A stretch of DNA of 64,000 nt from Acholoe squamosa (Eukaryota; Annelida; Polychaeta; Phyllodocida; Polynoidae). Every line of letters begins with the position of its first letter. Within the stretch, counting starts at the first letter, position 1. The notes beneath the pieces are model-generated. The model was not told where the DNA came from and searched no databases. It was given only the letters and a program-made list of their open reading frames with translations. The position numbers were made by a program, and so were the translations under genes. Of this stretch, positions 10,847-19,835 are shown piece by piece. Location: the NCBI GenBank assembly GCA_949317995.1, contig OX439041.1, forward strand, positions 3,598,501-3,662,500, written 5' to 3'.

Positions 10847-11490
10847 AAAATAGAAAAGAAAAAACTCTATCACTAAATCACTCAAACTGTTAAAAAATCT
10901 ATATCCTCTTAAACTGAATGTCTATTCATAGACTTAAAAGTGTAACACCACATTTATGATTTCACTGCTGAGGTGGAGTATATAAGGAACGCATTGTCTA
11001 GGGTTAATTGGAGAGGTCCGGCCCTCATGTCACAAACCTCCACGCTTGTGTAGCTCCAGGTGTAGTTCCAGGTGCTAGCTTCAGTGTGAACAAAATCATA
11101 CTATGCTTCTGACCTTGTGGACGCTGATGCTCCCACTGTTGGTTGAAGCGTGCATGCTCCCTTCAGTTGGTTGAAGCACCATACATAATGGCCCTCCTGT
11201 CTCAGTGACGCCATTCCTTAGAGAGCCAAACTGAAATTGAATGTATCCCTGGTATAACCTACATGTCAGGTTAAACCCAGAAAACCCACTCCTCCGCCCA
11301 TCCTTCCACTATCCTCCTCCTTCAATCCTCCCTCAATCCTCCTCCTTCAATTCTCCCTGATCCTAGTACATTCATCTCAGTTCATTCCTCTATACCAAAA
11401 GCACAGATGAGAACCTTGTGACATGAGCACCACTTGACCTCTTTTGTATTTAAAACCTGAAGTGATATGATTACTATTTCTAAAATAATC
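10847..11490. other. non-coding region right of the AT-rich island
   Basis: No gene is supported. The stretch includes CTCC-rich repeats at about 11280-11350 (CAATCCTCC and similar) and a duplicated GGTTGAAGC phrase at 11145-11185. Confidence 0.4.
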
Positions 11491-11690
11491 CTATTCTAAA
11501 TATATCTATAAACGACCTCTTTTATAGATAAATTAAATATATCTATAAACGACCTCTTTTATAAATAATCTAAATATATCTATAAACGACCTCTTTTATA
11601 GATAAATTTAATATATCTATAAACGACCTCGTTTATAGATAAATTAAATATACCTATAAACAACCTCTTTTATAAATAATCTAAAAATAG
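11491..11690. repeat. ~38-bp minisatellite, about five copies
   Basis: Units contain ATATATCTATAAACGACC followed by TCTTTTATAGATAAATT. Each unit carries an inverted pair (TCTATAAA / TTTATAGA), so each could form a small hairpin. It ends just before the solo LTR. Confidence 0.75.
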
Positions 11691-11708
11691 GAGGTCTTCT
11701 CTGGATAA

Positions 11709-12044
11709 TGTAGTGTAGTTGTTCGTCTCTTTAAGTTAGATTAAGTAATCATAACGAAGAGAGAAAAAGTTTCGGGTAGGCAACCGAGCTTTTATTTCAT
11801 AGCTTATGTTACATATGATCACGGCCTCAGAGGACTACATGCTACTAGGGCATTTGGTTACCCTTTCGGGTAACGACCAGGTTGAGCAGTGGGTAAAACC
11901 ACTACTGGAGAACATAGTACAACCAGCCTTATATAGGGGAAAAGCCCACGTGACATGTGGCGGACGAGTGGTAGGCCCCCTGGTGTAATGGATACGAACC
12001 CAGAGGCAGGTGCTGCCACCTGCCATTCAGATTCCCCCACTACA
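11709..12044 (-). mobile_element. solo LTR (336 bp)
   Basis: The sequence begins TGTAGTG and ends CACTACA, a perfect 7-bp inverted pair in TG...CA form. Read on the minus strand it has a TATA box (CCTATATAAGG, about 11930-11940) and further on an AATAAA signal (about 11790-11796), in LTR order. No second copy, internal region or clear target duplication is seen in the window, so it is probably a solo or rearranged LTR. Confidence 0.55.
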
Positions 12045-12993
12045 CCCGAAGACCTAGGTCTGAGTCCCACAGGTACATGAACGTAAAAGTGTAAATACCG
12101 TACCCCTACAATAGTGTTTGTTAGGAGTGTGTAAGGGCGTGTGATGAATCTTTCGAGGGCCAACCATACAGAGGATATACTAAAGAAGTGGTAGATGGTA
12201 ATTGTTACTGGAAGTGTATGTCTTGAAGACGTAATACATTTTTATGCTTATCCTACAGGTTTTGTGTCTTTAAGACCAAAGATAAGGTTGCATGCAAAGA
12301 GAGTTGGATAAATCTCAATCTCTACTCTAGGAGATATTGGACTTTTTCTGAAGTTTTCTAGGCACAGTTATAATTTTTGGTATACACATACTAGGGTATT
12401 GTACCAGTTTGGACATGTAATTTGGTAATGATAGGATGGTTTTTAAAGTTGTAGTGTGTTGCATAAAGTACATGTAAGGCATGTGATGAATCAATTTTGT
12501 GATTTTACAGTGATTGCGATAAAAACTGACCCCCTAGGAGTTAATGACTTGAATGAACCTTTTCATAAAGCCAATGTTTAGGGCTATAAATAAAATAAAG
12601 TCTTAAAATGTAATGCTAAGTTTGTCATCTGGACCCCCTGACCCTCATAGGTGGGAGGTTTCACAAGAATCACCCATATAGCCATACAGCCTTCTACCAA
12701 AGTGTTGGTTAAATTAACCTCCATAGCTTCTTCCCATCAACTCAGATTTGGTAAAAGCTAAAAACGGCTCATATATTCTGTCATCAACTCACTGTCAATG
12801 TGTTTTGGTTGAGTGTCAACTACTGTTCATTCTAGCCGTTGTTAATTGCATGCGTCTTATCCTTAAACTTAAACACAAAAAATGCAAATGACCCATAACC
12901 ATGGTATTTATAACATTATTATTGTCTGTGTAGTCATAATTTATCATCATAATGTAAATCATTTTTACTCATTATATCTCATTTGGAATCATA
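12045..12993. other. non-coding host flank left of the Polinton
   Basis: No gene or repeat family is recognised. The region is AT-rich and contains AATAAA-type signals near 12590. The frames at 11835-12163 overlap the LTR and are not supported. Confidence 0.4.
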
Positions 12994-12999
12994 AGCCTG
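12994..12999. repeat. target-site duplication, left (AGCCTG)
   Basis: AGCCTG lies directly before the Polinton's left end and is repeated exactly at 26845-26850 directly after its right end. A 6-bp duplication is the signature of Polinton integration. Confidence 0.9.
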
Positions 13000-13402
13000 A
13001 GTAGTATATACATGCAAACTGAGCGCAATGGATTAGCTACTAACTAGGTCATGACCTACTGGTAGACCGGAAGTGACCTAGTTTCAGCCAATCAGAGGGC
13101 TGGATTTGACAGGAAGTGACGTCATAAGGTCATGACCTAGTTTTTTCGACCAATCAGAGAGCTGGATTCCATTTGACCTAGTGACCTGACCTGGATGCAT
13201 AAATTAAAAGAATTGTGCAATACCTAGAGCTGACCTACTTACAAACCGGAAGTGACCTACTAACCTACTTGCAAAAACGTATGACCTACGTATGAGGGTG
13301 CATTGCGCAATTCTTGAAAGAAATTACACAATAACCATGACTCATTTTCTGATGCAATGTTCCTATGAATTTACGCAATACTTATGACTCACTATTTTGA
13401 TA
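13000..13402 (+). repeat. left terminal inverted repeat
   Basis: This pairs with 26459-26844 on the opposite strand. The outer ~330 bp match with about a dozen differences; the inner ~70 bp are rearranged around short repeats such as TACGCAATACTTATGACTCA. It is dense in sites resembling animal transcription-factor motifs: AGGTCATGACCT at 13046-13057 and 13127-13138, CCGGAAGTG near 13067 and 13249, CCAAT at 13088 and 13150, and TGACGTCA at 13117-13124. Confidence 0.95.
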
Positions 13403-13534
13403 TGAGATTAAATGCAACAAAGACACAACTCGGTTTTTTTTTAATTCAATCTTTTTTTTTTTCTTCCTATCAGAGTACATGCTAGGTATGAATCATTATA
13501 ATCAGATATGCTTTGCAAGCAGAGTACATGGATA

Positions 13535-13849
13535 TCATATGGAAAATGAATTCTTGTTGCAGTACCAACTGCACCCGGTCTTGGCTGGAGTAGGACTTTG
13601 ACTACGGTCCTCTAAGGCCCGCATTCTCTCCATTAAATCCTTCAAGGCCTTTCTTCCTATGTCGTTCTCCTCCAGGGCTACCACTTTGTCCATTAACTCG
13701 GCCATGATGATGAGAATCTTGTCTATTACTTCCGCCGTGCTCTGAAGCCCGTCTATCACGTCCAGTTCACGTTTAACTTTTCCTTTCACCAAAAGATTGC
13801 TCACGTCTGCTTTGACTGCTACTTCTTCTGGACTCATCTCGAAATTCAT
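13535..13849 (-). CDS. small coiled-coil protein (last gene of the leftward block)
   Basis: A 104-residue product starts at the ATG at 13849-13847, which overlaps the protease stop in an ATGA arrangement. The frame is open further upstream (to 13960), but that part only overlaps the protease. Residues 10-85 are Glu/Lys/Leu/Val-rich with long amphipathic helices, ending in a short Cys/Asn-rich tail. No family is recognised. Its position directly behind the protease and the tight overlap suggest co-expression with the virion genes, but its role is unknown. Confidence 0.6.
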   Translation of the reverse strand: MNFEMSPEEVAVKADVSNLLVKGKVKRELDVIDGLQSTAEVIDKILIIMAELMDKVVALEENDIGRKALKDLMERMRALEDRSQSPTPAKTGCSWYCNKNSFSI

Positions 13850-14310
13850 TGCCTCTTCTTCTCTCTTTTTCTCAGGAAGGGCCTGACTATTTTGTCCATT
13901 AAGTTGAAGGGAACCTGAGAAAACCTTTTCACAGTGTGGTGTGGATCCTTGGTCCGACATGTTTCTATGAGGAAGTTAATGCAGTGGGCTCCACACGTTT
14001 TAGCGTAAAAGTTTTGCACTTGTTTTCTGCTGAACGACCCGTGACCATCTGACGACTTTTGCATGAACCTCTGGTGATATATAGTAAACGGAGGTAAGCC
14101 ATAGGGATCAAAGTAGAATACATTCCCGTTATGAGAAACGTAAAATGCCACCCAGTGCTGACCAGGTTTAGAGCTTGGATCTGTGTTACTGACGAAACAT
14201 GTAGAGGGAATTGGTTTTTTAGGACATTGATTACTGGCAAAAGTTCCCAGGTAGAAACGCCTTGTGTGTGGATGGTTTCCCAGTGCACCTGTTATGTCTG
14301 AAGTTCTCAT
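13846..14310 (-). CDS. adenain-type cysteine protease (C5 family)
   Basis: This 154-residue protein is the maturation protease of Polintons and adintoviruses, related to the adenovirus protease, expected to cleave virion precursors during assembly. The catalytic positions are visible: His52 in GQHWVAF, Asp68 in YFDPYG (Glu or Asp in the family), Gln99, and Cys106 in TCGAHC. The Gln-Cys spacing of seven matches adenain. The length is normal for the Polinton version and no break is seen. It lies 7 bp after the major capsid gene and overlaps the next gene by ATGA. Assignment is by motif, with high confidence. Confidence 0.92.
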   Translation of the reverse strand: MRTSDITGALGNHPHTRRFYLGTFASNQCPKKPIPSTCFVSNTDPSSKPGQHWVAFYVSHNGNVFYFDPYGLPPFTIYHQRFMQKSSDGHGSFSRKQVQNFYAKTCGAHCINFLIETCRTKDPHHTVKRFSQVPFNLMDKIVRPFLRKREKKRQ

Positions 14311-14317
14311 TTTTTTC

Positions 14318-15634
14318 TCAGTTCATGTGGTAGTCTGTGACAGGAAGACAGTCAGCCGTTAGTTGGATGTTGTTGTCGTAGAAGGAACACAAGACGGCAG
14401 ATATGGCGTGAGTAGTCGGGGCGGCAAACCTAAGGGAAATGCCCAGCTTTCCTTGCTTGATGAGATTTATACGACTGTCTTCAGGTGCTCTGTCTGGGGT
14501 GAGGTCGAAAACAAAGAAGGAATATCCATCTTTGAAATCTTCCAAAGTTATGCCACAGTCTTGCCCCAAAGCCGACAGCCCACTGTCTATGAACATTTGA
14601 CTGTAGGCTCTGATGCAGTTGCCTGTTTCGAAGTCGGTCTTCAACTCAAACTTTTGATCGTCATATCTCACGCATATTTCCTTCACGTTGAAATGCCTGC
14701 AGTTGAAAGGATTTTCTGTCTTAGTCCCAGCAGCTGCTGTTTCCTTTATCATACACAAGACTATCCTGGTGGGGATCTGAGTAGTGTCAGGTTGAGTCCA
14801 ACTGTAGTCTTGTGAGCCACCGTCCAAAGTGTGTTTAGTTACTTTACACCTGGCTATGTGATAGTTGAAAGGGCCCCAATGTGGATTCCTGACACTGCTG
14901 ACGTGAGTTTTCACCACCTCGTCTTCGACACATTTTTGGAGAAGTGTCATTTCAGCTTTGGTGATTTTGACCCAGTAGTTTTGATCGGCTGCTTGCATCA
15001 TGTAGTAATTGGACTGATTTTTTTCGAATATGAACTTGATTTCACAGTTCGGAGGCAGCACCTTGCACTGTTTAATTAAATCCAGGTGCGGCTTCATTAC
15101 TAAGGCATGCTTGTTGCGGGCACTGAACTCTGCTCCCCGTGCCGTCCATCCAGCATTTTCGCCCGCTCTGGCTTCCATGTGACCACAGGTGTCTTTCATG
15201 TACTTTTGACACCCTTTCAACCGAGTCTCTTTGTCTTCTTTGTTGCAACAAATTGTGTCCAAAATGTAGGCCTTGAGACCATAGTCTTCATTGTTGCCGG
15301 TGACTTTCTCCCCATTTATCAGCAACTGGCAGGAAGCAAAGAGAGCGTGTGCCAAGTTGTTGACTGGAGCAGCTTCTATGCCTACGGCAAGGTGAGTTGT
15401 TCCGTCTGCCGCCACGGCTTCCAGTTCCATGTACAGCTCAGTTTCTGAGAGGTCTGTGTACAGGTTGCTTGGTTCGAAGGTGAAGTCAAATGATTCAGTG
15501 TGTGGAGTCAGGGCATTGTTGGTAGTTTTGGTTATTTTTTGACATTTTAATATGTCCTTTTGAGTGACAGGCAAGGCGTGTAGGTCTAGTTCACCTACTG
15601 CACATACCTGACCCTTGGGATGAAGGAGACTCAT
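14318..15634 (-). CDS. major capsid protein, double jelly-roll
   Basis: An intact 438-residue protein lies directly upstream of the protease and downstream of the basic core-type protein, the usual place of the Polinton major capsid gene. The sequence resembles the family annotated in many invertebrate genomes as F54H12.2-like, now known as the Polinton/adintovirus hexon-type double jelly-roll capsid protein. It would form the trimeric capsomers of an icosahedral particle. Residues 1-60 include a typical N-terminal segment (KCQKITKTTNNALTP), followed by alternating beta-rich segments. No frameshift or stop interrupts it, so the capsid gene may be under selection or be recent. Confidence 0.88.
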   Translation of the reverse strand: MSLLHPKGQVCAVGELDLHALPVTQKDILKCQKITKTTNNALTPHTESFDFTFEPSNLYTDLSETELYMELEAVAADGTTHLAVGIEAAPVNNLAHALFASCQLLINGEKVTGNNEDYGLKAYILDTICCNKEDKETRLKGCQKYMKDTCGHMEARAGENAGWTARGAEFSARNKHALVMKPHLDLIKQCKVLPPNCEIKFIFEKNQSNYYMMQAADQNYWVKITKAEMTLLQKCVEDEVVKTHVSSVRNPHWGPFNYHIARCKVTKHTLDGGSQDYSWTQPDTTQIPTRIVLCMIKETAAAGTKTENPFNCRHFNVKEICVRYDDQKFELKTDFETGNCIRAYSQMFIDSGLSALGQDCGITLEDFKDGYSFFVFDLTPDRAPEDSRINLIKQGKLGISLRFAAPTTHAISAVLCSFYDNNIQLTADCLPVTDYHMN

Positions 15635-15636
15635 GA

Positions 15637-16107
15637 CTAGAACAAGGTCCTTCCTCTAGCTTGTCCTCTGCCTCTGCCGCGTTGCCCCTTACGTCCTCCG
15701 CGCTTGCCGGTTGCTCGTCGTTTGACTGGAGGAGGTTCAGATGTACCTTTTATGGATCCTTGAGCAGAAGAAGCAGCCCTTTTGAGTAAGTTCTTCCCTG
15801 TAGCTTTACTTCTCCTAACTACACTTTTCTTGAATCCTTTTCCTGTTACCACGTCGGACAAGACTCCAGCTCCTGTAGTAAGCAAGGCTTTGCCTGCAGA
15901 TTTGGCAGCTGAGCGTCCTATTTTACTCAAGAGGGGAACAGCTCCTCTCAGTAAACCACCTATTAACGAACCAAGTCCGTGCCCTCTTTGTCTGCCCCTG
16001 CCACCGTACGCTGGTAAAGCACCGTTCCCAAACTGTGATTTTCTGTAGTATTCAGCGTACTGACCCCTAGGGGCCAGGTATGGAGGTGTTCCATAGTAGT
16101 GAAGCAT
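15637..16107 (-). CDS. basic, glycine-rich core/membrane-active virion protein
   Basis: A 156-residue protein with three parts: a Tyr/Pro-rich N-terminus (1-30), a Gly/Leu/Ala-rich amphipathic segment (about 45-95, containing GLGSLIGGLLRGAVPLL), and an Arg/Gly/Lys-rich tail (about 125-156). This pattern is like the small basic minor virion proteins of adenoviruses and adintoviruses (pVI, pVII or pX-like), which bind DNA or disrupt membranes. The homology is inferred from composition and position. It lies 2 bp from the major capsid gene and 12 bp from the penton-like gene. Confidence 0.7.
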   Translation of the reverse strand: MLHYYGTPPYLAPRGQYAEYYRKSQFGNGALPAYGGRGRQRGHGLGSLIGGLLRGAVPLLSKIGRSAAKSAGKALLTTGAGVLSDVVTGKGFKKSVVRRSKATGKNLLKRAASSAQGSIKGTSEPPPVKRRATGKRGGRKGQRGRGRGQARGRTLF

Positions 16108-16119
16108 GGTAATATACTC

Positions 16120-17457
16120 CTATCCTTGAAGAGGTCTGAAGGCAAGTACCACCGACACTGATCCGCTTTCAAATGGTATAGGTTCCCCAGTCTTGTCTCT
16201 TAAGTATATCCCTATCTGTCTGAAGGTGGTTTTAGTGACTGGCAGATATATCAAGTTCTGGAAACTTATGGTCTGCATGTCACCGTTATAGCAATTTATG
16301 TTGATTTGCCTCAGAAGGGGTGCTTTAGAATCACCCACAAGACTGTGCTTGACTATGTCAGAGTACACGAAAGCACATCGACTTTTGTACTGAAGGTCTA
16401 CCACGTAGGGGCTTTGTGTTTTTCCACTTAGGAAAACACTTCCGTCGAAACCTAATTGTTTCCCTAAGTTTTCTGGGAGTTGCATGACCACACCAGGAGG
16501 CAAGGAAACTACACTTTTCATTGTGTATTTGTTGTAGTGAAACACGGTGGCTTTGTTGTTTTTCCTGTAGTTTCTTAGTTTTCTCACCAACATGCTCTGT
16601 AGTTTATTTATGGTCCTGTTCAAGTATCCTATCAACTCTGAGTTGCTTTCCAGGTTCACACCTTCTAAGGCAAACATATTGTAGATACTACCTTCCTTGA
16701 AGTAATACTTAGACAGGTATCTGCTAATTTCCTTGAAGCGTGTACATATTTTCACAGCCTGTAACTGACTGGGAGAGAGCGGAGAAACGTTAGCAGAGTC
16801 TGTGAAGACGGCCTTTTCTTCAAAAAAAGAAAGAGACCTTTTTTCCCTGTCATCCATAGACATCACTTCAGCCACAGCCGACGATATTTCCCTTTTCTCT
16901 CTGCCTGCCGTGTCACGCTCCCCCTCAGCCTCCTCCTCTTCCTTTTCCTCCTTCTCTGGTGTGGGTTGGTTAGAAGTGAATCCTCCAGATGGCGTCTCAG
17001 TCGCAGCAGCAGGAGTTGGTGGACTTTCACTTGCAGGACCAGCAGGAGGAATGGTTTCAGTCGATCCCACAGGGTTGACATGACGTAGGTTTTTCGTTAT
17101 TTTTACTCCTCTCTTCAAAGCAGATTGGGCTGATAAATTTGATGTAGAGCTTGAAGCTCTACTGAAAACACTATGGGCTCCTGGTTTTTCCAGAGGAAAA
17201 AATTCTCTTCTGCGTTTGTTCAATAAAGCTACTACAGAGCGGAGGTTGTTTGTCAGGTCGTTTTCTCCCTGTACCAAGAGAATGGGTTCTTCTTTGACGT
17301 TGTACCACGTGGTAGGACAGGTTATTTCTTGAAGAGCACACTCTAACTGAGTAGGAGAGTTAATGTATTCTGCCAAAATTGTATTGTAACTAGTTAAAGT
17401 GTTGTCAGAAAAAACGTTCATAGATGAGTTACTAGGTAAAGTTAAGGTAAACGCCAT
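16120..17457 (-). CDS. minor capsid (penton-like) protein, single jelly-roll
   Basis: The preferred start is the ATG at 17457 (MAFTLTLPSNSS), which matches the usual N-terminus of the Polinton minor capsid family; the frame is open nine codons further. The product is about 445 residues. Conserved ends flank a long disordered insert of about residues 115-205, rich in Pro, Ser, Thr and Glu. The C-terminus (FRQIGIYLRDKTGEPIPFES) is the hallmark strand region of this family. The protein is expected to form vertex pentamers. The start overlaps the integrase chromodomain frame by 16 bp. The acidic linker is longer than I would expect. No break is seen. Confidence 0.85.
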   Translation of the reverse strand: MAFTLTLPSNSSMNVFSDNTLTSYNTILAEYINSPTQLECALQEITCPTTWYNVKEEPILLVQGENDLTNNLRSVVALLNKRRREFFPLEKPGAHSVFSRASSSTSNLSAQSALKRGVKITKNLRHVNPVGSTETIPPAGPASESPPTPAAATETPSGGFTSNQPTPEKEEKEEEEAEGERDTAGREKREISSAVAEVMSMDDREKRSLSFFEEKAVFTDSANVSPLSPSQLQAVKICTRFKEISRYLSKYYFKEGSIYNMFALEGVNLESNSELIGYLNRTINKLQSMLVRKLRNYRKNNKATVFHYNKYTMKSVVSLPPGVVMQLPENLGKQLGFDGSVFLSGKTQSPYVVDLQYKSRCAFVYSDIVKHSLVGDSKAPLLRQININCYNGDMQTISFQNLIYLPVTKTTFRQIGIYLRDKTGEPIPFESGSVSVVLAFRPLQG

Positions 17458-18521
17458 TTGCTTATGTTCTTGACAGGTTCCCAAGAGTTAAACTTGTCTC
17501 CATAACCCTTCCACTTGATCAAGGCTTCTCTTTTCTGGCCTTTTCCTCTGTATTTTACTATTTTTTCTATGTTGTAGCGTCTTCCGTGACGGACTTGCAC
17601 CTTCTGAACTTCAGGTTCGTAGAAGCTTCCTTTTATCTCTTCTCCAAGGAGATCTTTCAGGTGGTACCCTTTGGGCGAAATGTTGTCGACTGTGTATATT
17701 TCCTCAGTCCAGTTAGGTTCGTACCCTCTGTTAAATGTTTTCTTTGTTTTCAACATTCGCACTTGATTTTTTCTCTTCAACTGAAGGACAGGAACTTTTT
17801 TCTTTTAAAGTTGATCGTACAACCTGTAGAACAAGACTTCAGAGTTGTCTTTATTTATGTCTGAAGGGGCAGCTCCTAAGGATTTGTGGTAAGTCAAATT
17901 GTAGGACTTAACCAAGTCGGGCAGCAAGTCAACCCATTTGTAGTTATTGAAATGAGAGAAACATCTCCACATTTTTCCTTGTAAAGTAGAGTTGAATCTT
18001 TCGGCTAAGGCACACTTCACGTCGTCGTTCTCTCCTGTGAAAAAATTGATTTTTTGATCTTCACAGTGTTTTTTGAAAATTTTGTTGACAAACTCTTTGC
18101 CCTTGTCAGTTTGAATTTGTTGAGGTTTTCTTTCTTTGCTCATTTTTTTGAAAGCCTCTGTCACGTCATCAGCTCTCTTACTTTTCACAGGTTGTCCAAA
18201 ACCATACCTTGAAAAAACATCTATTCCCGCTAGAATGTACTGGTATCCTTTGTTTTCCTTTGAAAATTCTCGCATGTCTATGAGGTCAAGTTGCCACTGT
18301 TTGTCTATCCCCCATGTTTGTGTTTTTCTTCTTGGAAATCTTCTCTTGTAAGGTTTGTGTCTGGTGTAAGCGTCTACATCTTCCAAAGCTTGTTCTATGT
18401 TTTTTTTCTTTGTTTTCTTGAAGTGATGACGTTGAAGTTTAGATACGCTGGTGAAACTTCCAGGTTGTTTAGGATCTGTGTAAAACCTGAGGACATCTTT
18501 TTTCAAAGCCTTGTGCGCCAT
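17442..18521 (-). pseudogene. retrovirus-like integrase with chromodomain, one in-frame stop
   Basis: The catalytic part (18521-17805, 238 residues) is a DDE integrase: Asp79 in QLDLID, Asp139 in QTDKGKEF and Glu174 in AERFNS, with a D-E spacing of about 35. It would insert the element and make the 6-bp duplication. A TAA at 17807-17805 ends this frame. The same frame then continues without further stops to 17442 and encodes a chromodomain (IKWKGYGDKFNSWEP, about 17470-17580) that normally forms the integrase C-terminus and targets chromatin. Loss by nonsense mutation, stop readthrough, or two separate proteins are all possible; mutation is simplest. It overlaps the upstream gene by 19 bp. 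Confidence 0.9.
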
Positions 18522-19462
18522 ATAAACTTACGTCCAGTTCCTTTTTGACTTACTTTCCTCTTCTTGATAGGGGAAGCTCTTTTCAAGGGACTGGCAGCAA
18601 AGGAAGGACTGTGCCCTGCAAAAGCCGACTTGTTTTTGACAAATTTTAAGGTGGGGTTCAGCCTTTTAACTGCTCTCATGAAAACCTGACTTCCTTTAGG
18701 TTGGTCCTTTTTCAAAGACTTTGGTCGGGCAGCAAAAGCTAACAAATCTGTTATGTCAGTTCCAGGCACACGTTCCCCGTTGACATATATTTCTCCGTCT
18801 CTGTTCCAATTCAAAATTTGACTTCCGTGATGAGATAATTCTCTGTAGAGATTTTTAGCAGTCGTTCTGTAACTTGCAGGTATTCTTTCTTTTATGTCGG
18901 CGTCCATACCCTCTGTGTTGTCTCTTGCACAAGGTTTAAAGCCTTCCTCCCCTTTGAACTCGTCTACACTGTCTCCGTCTGAATCGTCAGGAAGTGGTGG
19001 ATCGTCTCTAGTCTCTGTGAAAGTGTGGTCATCATCGTCGTCGCCGTCGTCGGTGTCTTCTAAAGAATTGTTTACACCCCCAGCTGCTGCTGCTGCTGCT
19101 GCTCCTGCAGGGCCTTGTCCTACTGCTCGACCAGGATAGGGACCTTCCCTACGTTGTCCTAAGGCCTTGGCTTTTTTAGTTAAAATTCCCGACTTTATCA
19201 TAAGTTGATTGTACTGCCTTAACTTTTCCTTCAGTTTGAGGTTAGGAGAGTTAAGCACCTCATGTGCTTTACTTTGAAGGTGGTTCAGGACTTGAACCAG
19301 GCTGGAATCAGGAGTTAAACCTTCTCTTAAAAGTTGAGTGCTGTAGTACTGGTCTTGAACACTAGGTCCAGGCTGGGGAGGAGAGGAAGGACTAACAAAA
19401 GAAGGTTTTTTTTCTCGGGGAACAAGATCCGCCCTTACGAGGGCCATCCTTGAATAAGACAT
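18503..19462 (-). CDS. conserved Polinton protein of unknown function (virion-associated?)
   Basis: A 319-residue protein: helical N-terminal part (about 45-105), an Ala run and acidic disordered linker (about 125-185, with long Asp/Glu stretches), a conserved region (about 195-245) containing YVNGERVPGTDITDLL, and a basic nuclear-localisation-like C-terminus (KRASPIKKRKV). The W...G..YVNG..VPG..I.DLL pattern is recurrent in Polinton proteins found next to the capsid and ATPase genes. Function is unknown; a DNA-binding or scaffold role is a guess. It lies 6 bp after the membrane-active small protein and overlaps the integrase by 19 bp. Confidence 0.7.
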   Translation of the reverse strand: MSYSRMALVRADLVPREKKPSFVSPSSPPQPGPSVQDQYYSTQLLREGLTPDSSLVQVLNHLQSKAHEVLNSPNLKLKEKLRQYNQLMIKSGILTKKAKALGQRREGPYPGRAVGQGPAGAAAAAAAGGVNNSLEDTDDGDDDDDHTFTETRDDPPLPDDSDGDSVDEFKGEEGFKPCARDNTEGMDADIKERIPASYRTTAKNLYRELSHHGSQILNWNRDGEIYVNGERVPGTDITDLLAFAARPKSLKKDQPKGSQVFMRAVKRLNPTLKFVKNKSAFAGHSPSFAASPLKRASPIKKRKVSQKGTGRKFIWRTRL

Positions 19463-19468
19463 GATTTT

Positions 19469-19831
19469 TTATCGACGTGCTCCTATGAGACCTGTTATGA
19501 GGGGTAAGGCGAGGCCCAAAATGGTTCCCAAAAATCCACCCTTTTGCTCAAAGGTTTTCCTCTTCTGCTTAACGATAGCCTTGTGCCTTGTGACTGACTT
19601 GAGTTCTTTCTTGTAGGGTGATAAACGTTTGACTGCGTCGGACTCGTTACGCAACAGGTTTTTGTTCATTACGTTGACGCAAATTTGACTCATCAACCTA
19701 ATGACCTCATCGCTGAGACCTTTGATAATGTGGGAACACTCTGCCGAGGAACACTTGGATATGTGTTTCAACAAGTGGTAATGTTTCCTAATTGTTTTAA
19801 ATTTTCCTCCAGAAGGAGATCTTTTGGTCAC
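19469..19831 (-). CDS. small basic protein with hydrophobic C-terminus (membrane-active)
   Basis: A 120-residue protein: Lys/Arg-rich helical body (1-95) and a hydrophobic tail (GGFLGTILGLALPLITGLIG, about 98-117). This layout is common in Polintons and adintoviruses next to the ATPase and is compared with the adenovirus membrane-lytic or core peptides. It is inferred to help the particle cross a membrane. It lies 4 bp downstream of the ATPase gene and 6 bp upstream of the next gene, in one transcription unit. Confidence 0.65.
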   Translation of the reverse strand: MTKRSPSGGKFKTIRKHYHLLKHISKCSSAECSHIIKGLSDEVIRLMSQICVNVMNKNLLRNESDAVKRLSPYKKELKSVTRHKAIVKQKRKTFEQKGGFLGTILGLALPLITGLIGARR

Positions 19832-19835
19832 TATT

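Noticed and set aside
11835..12163. Minus-strand ORFs of 63-101 codons
   Set aside because: They overlap the solo LTR with its TATA and polyadenylation signals and have no domains.
14363..15448. Plus-strand ORFs of 82-150 codons opposite the major capsid gene
   Set aside because: They are antisense shadows of a clearly recognised capsid protein, without domains of their own.
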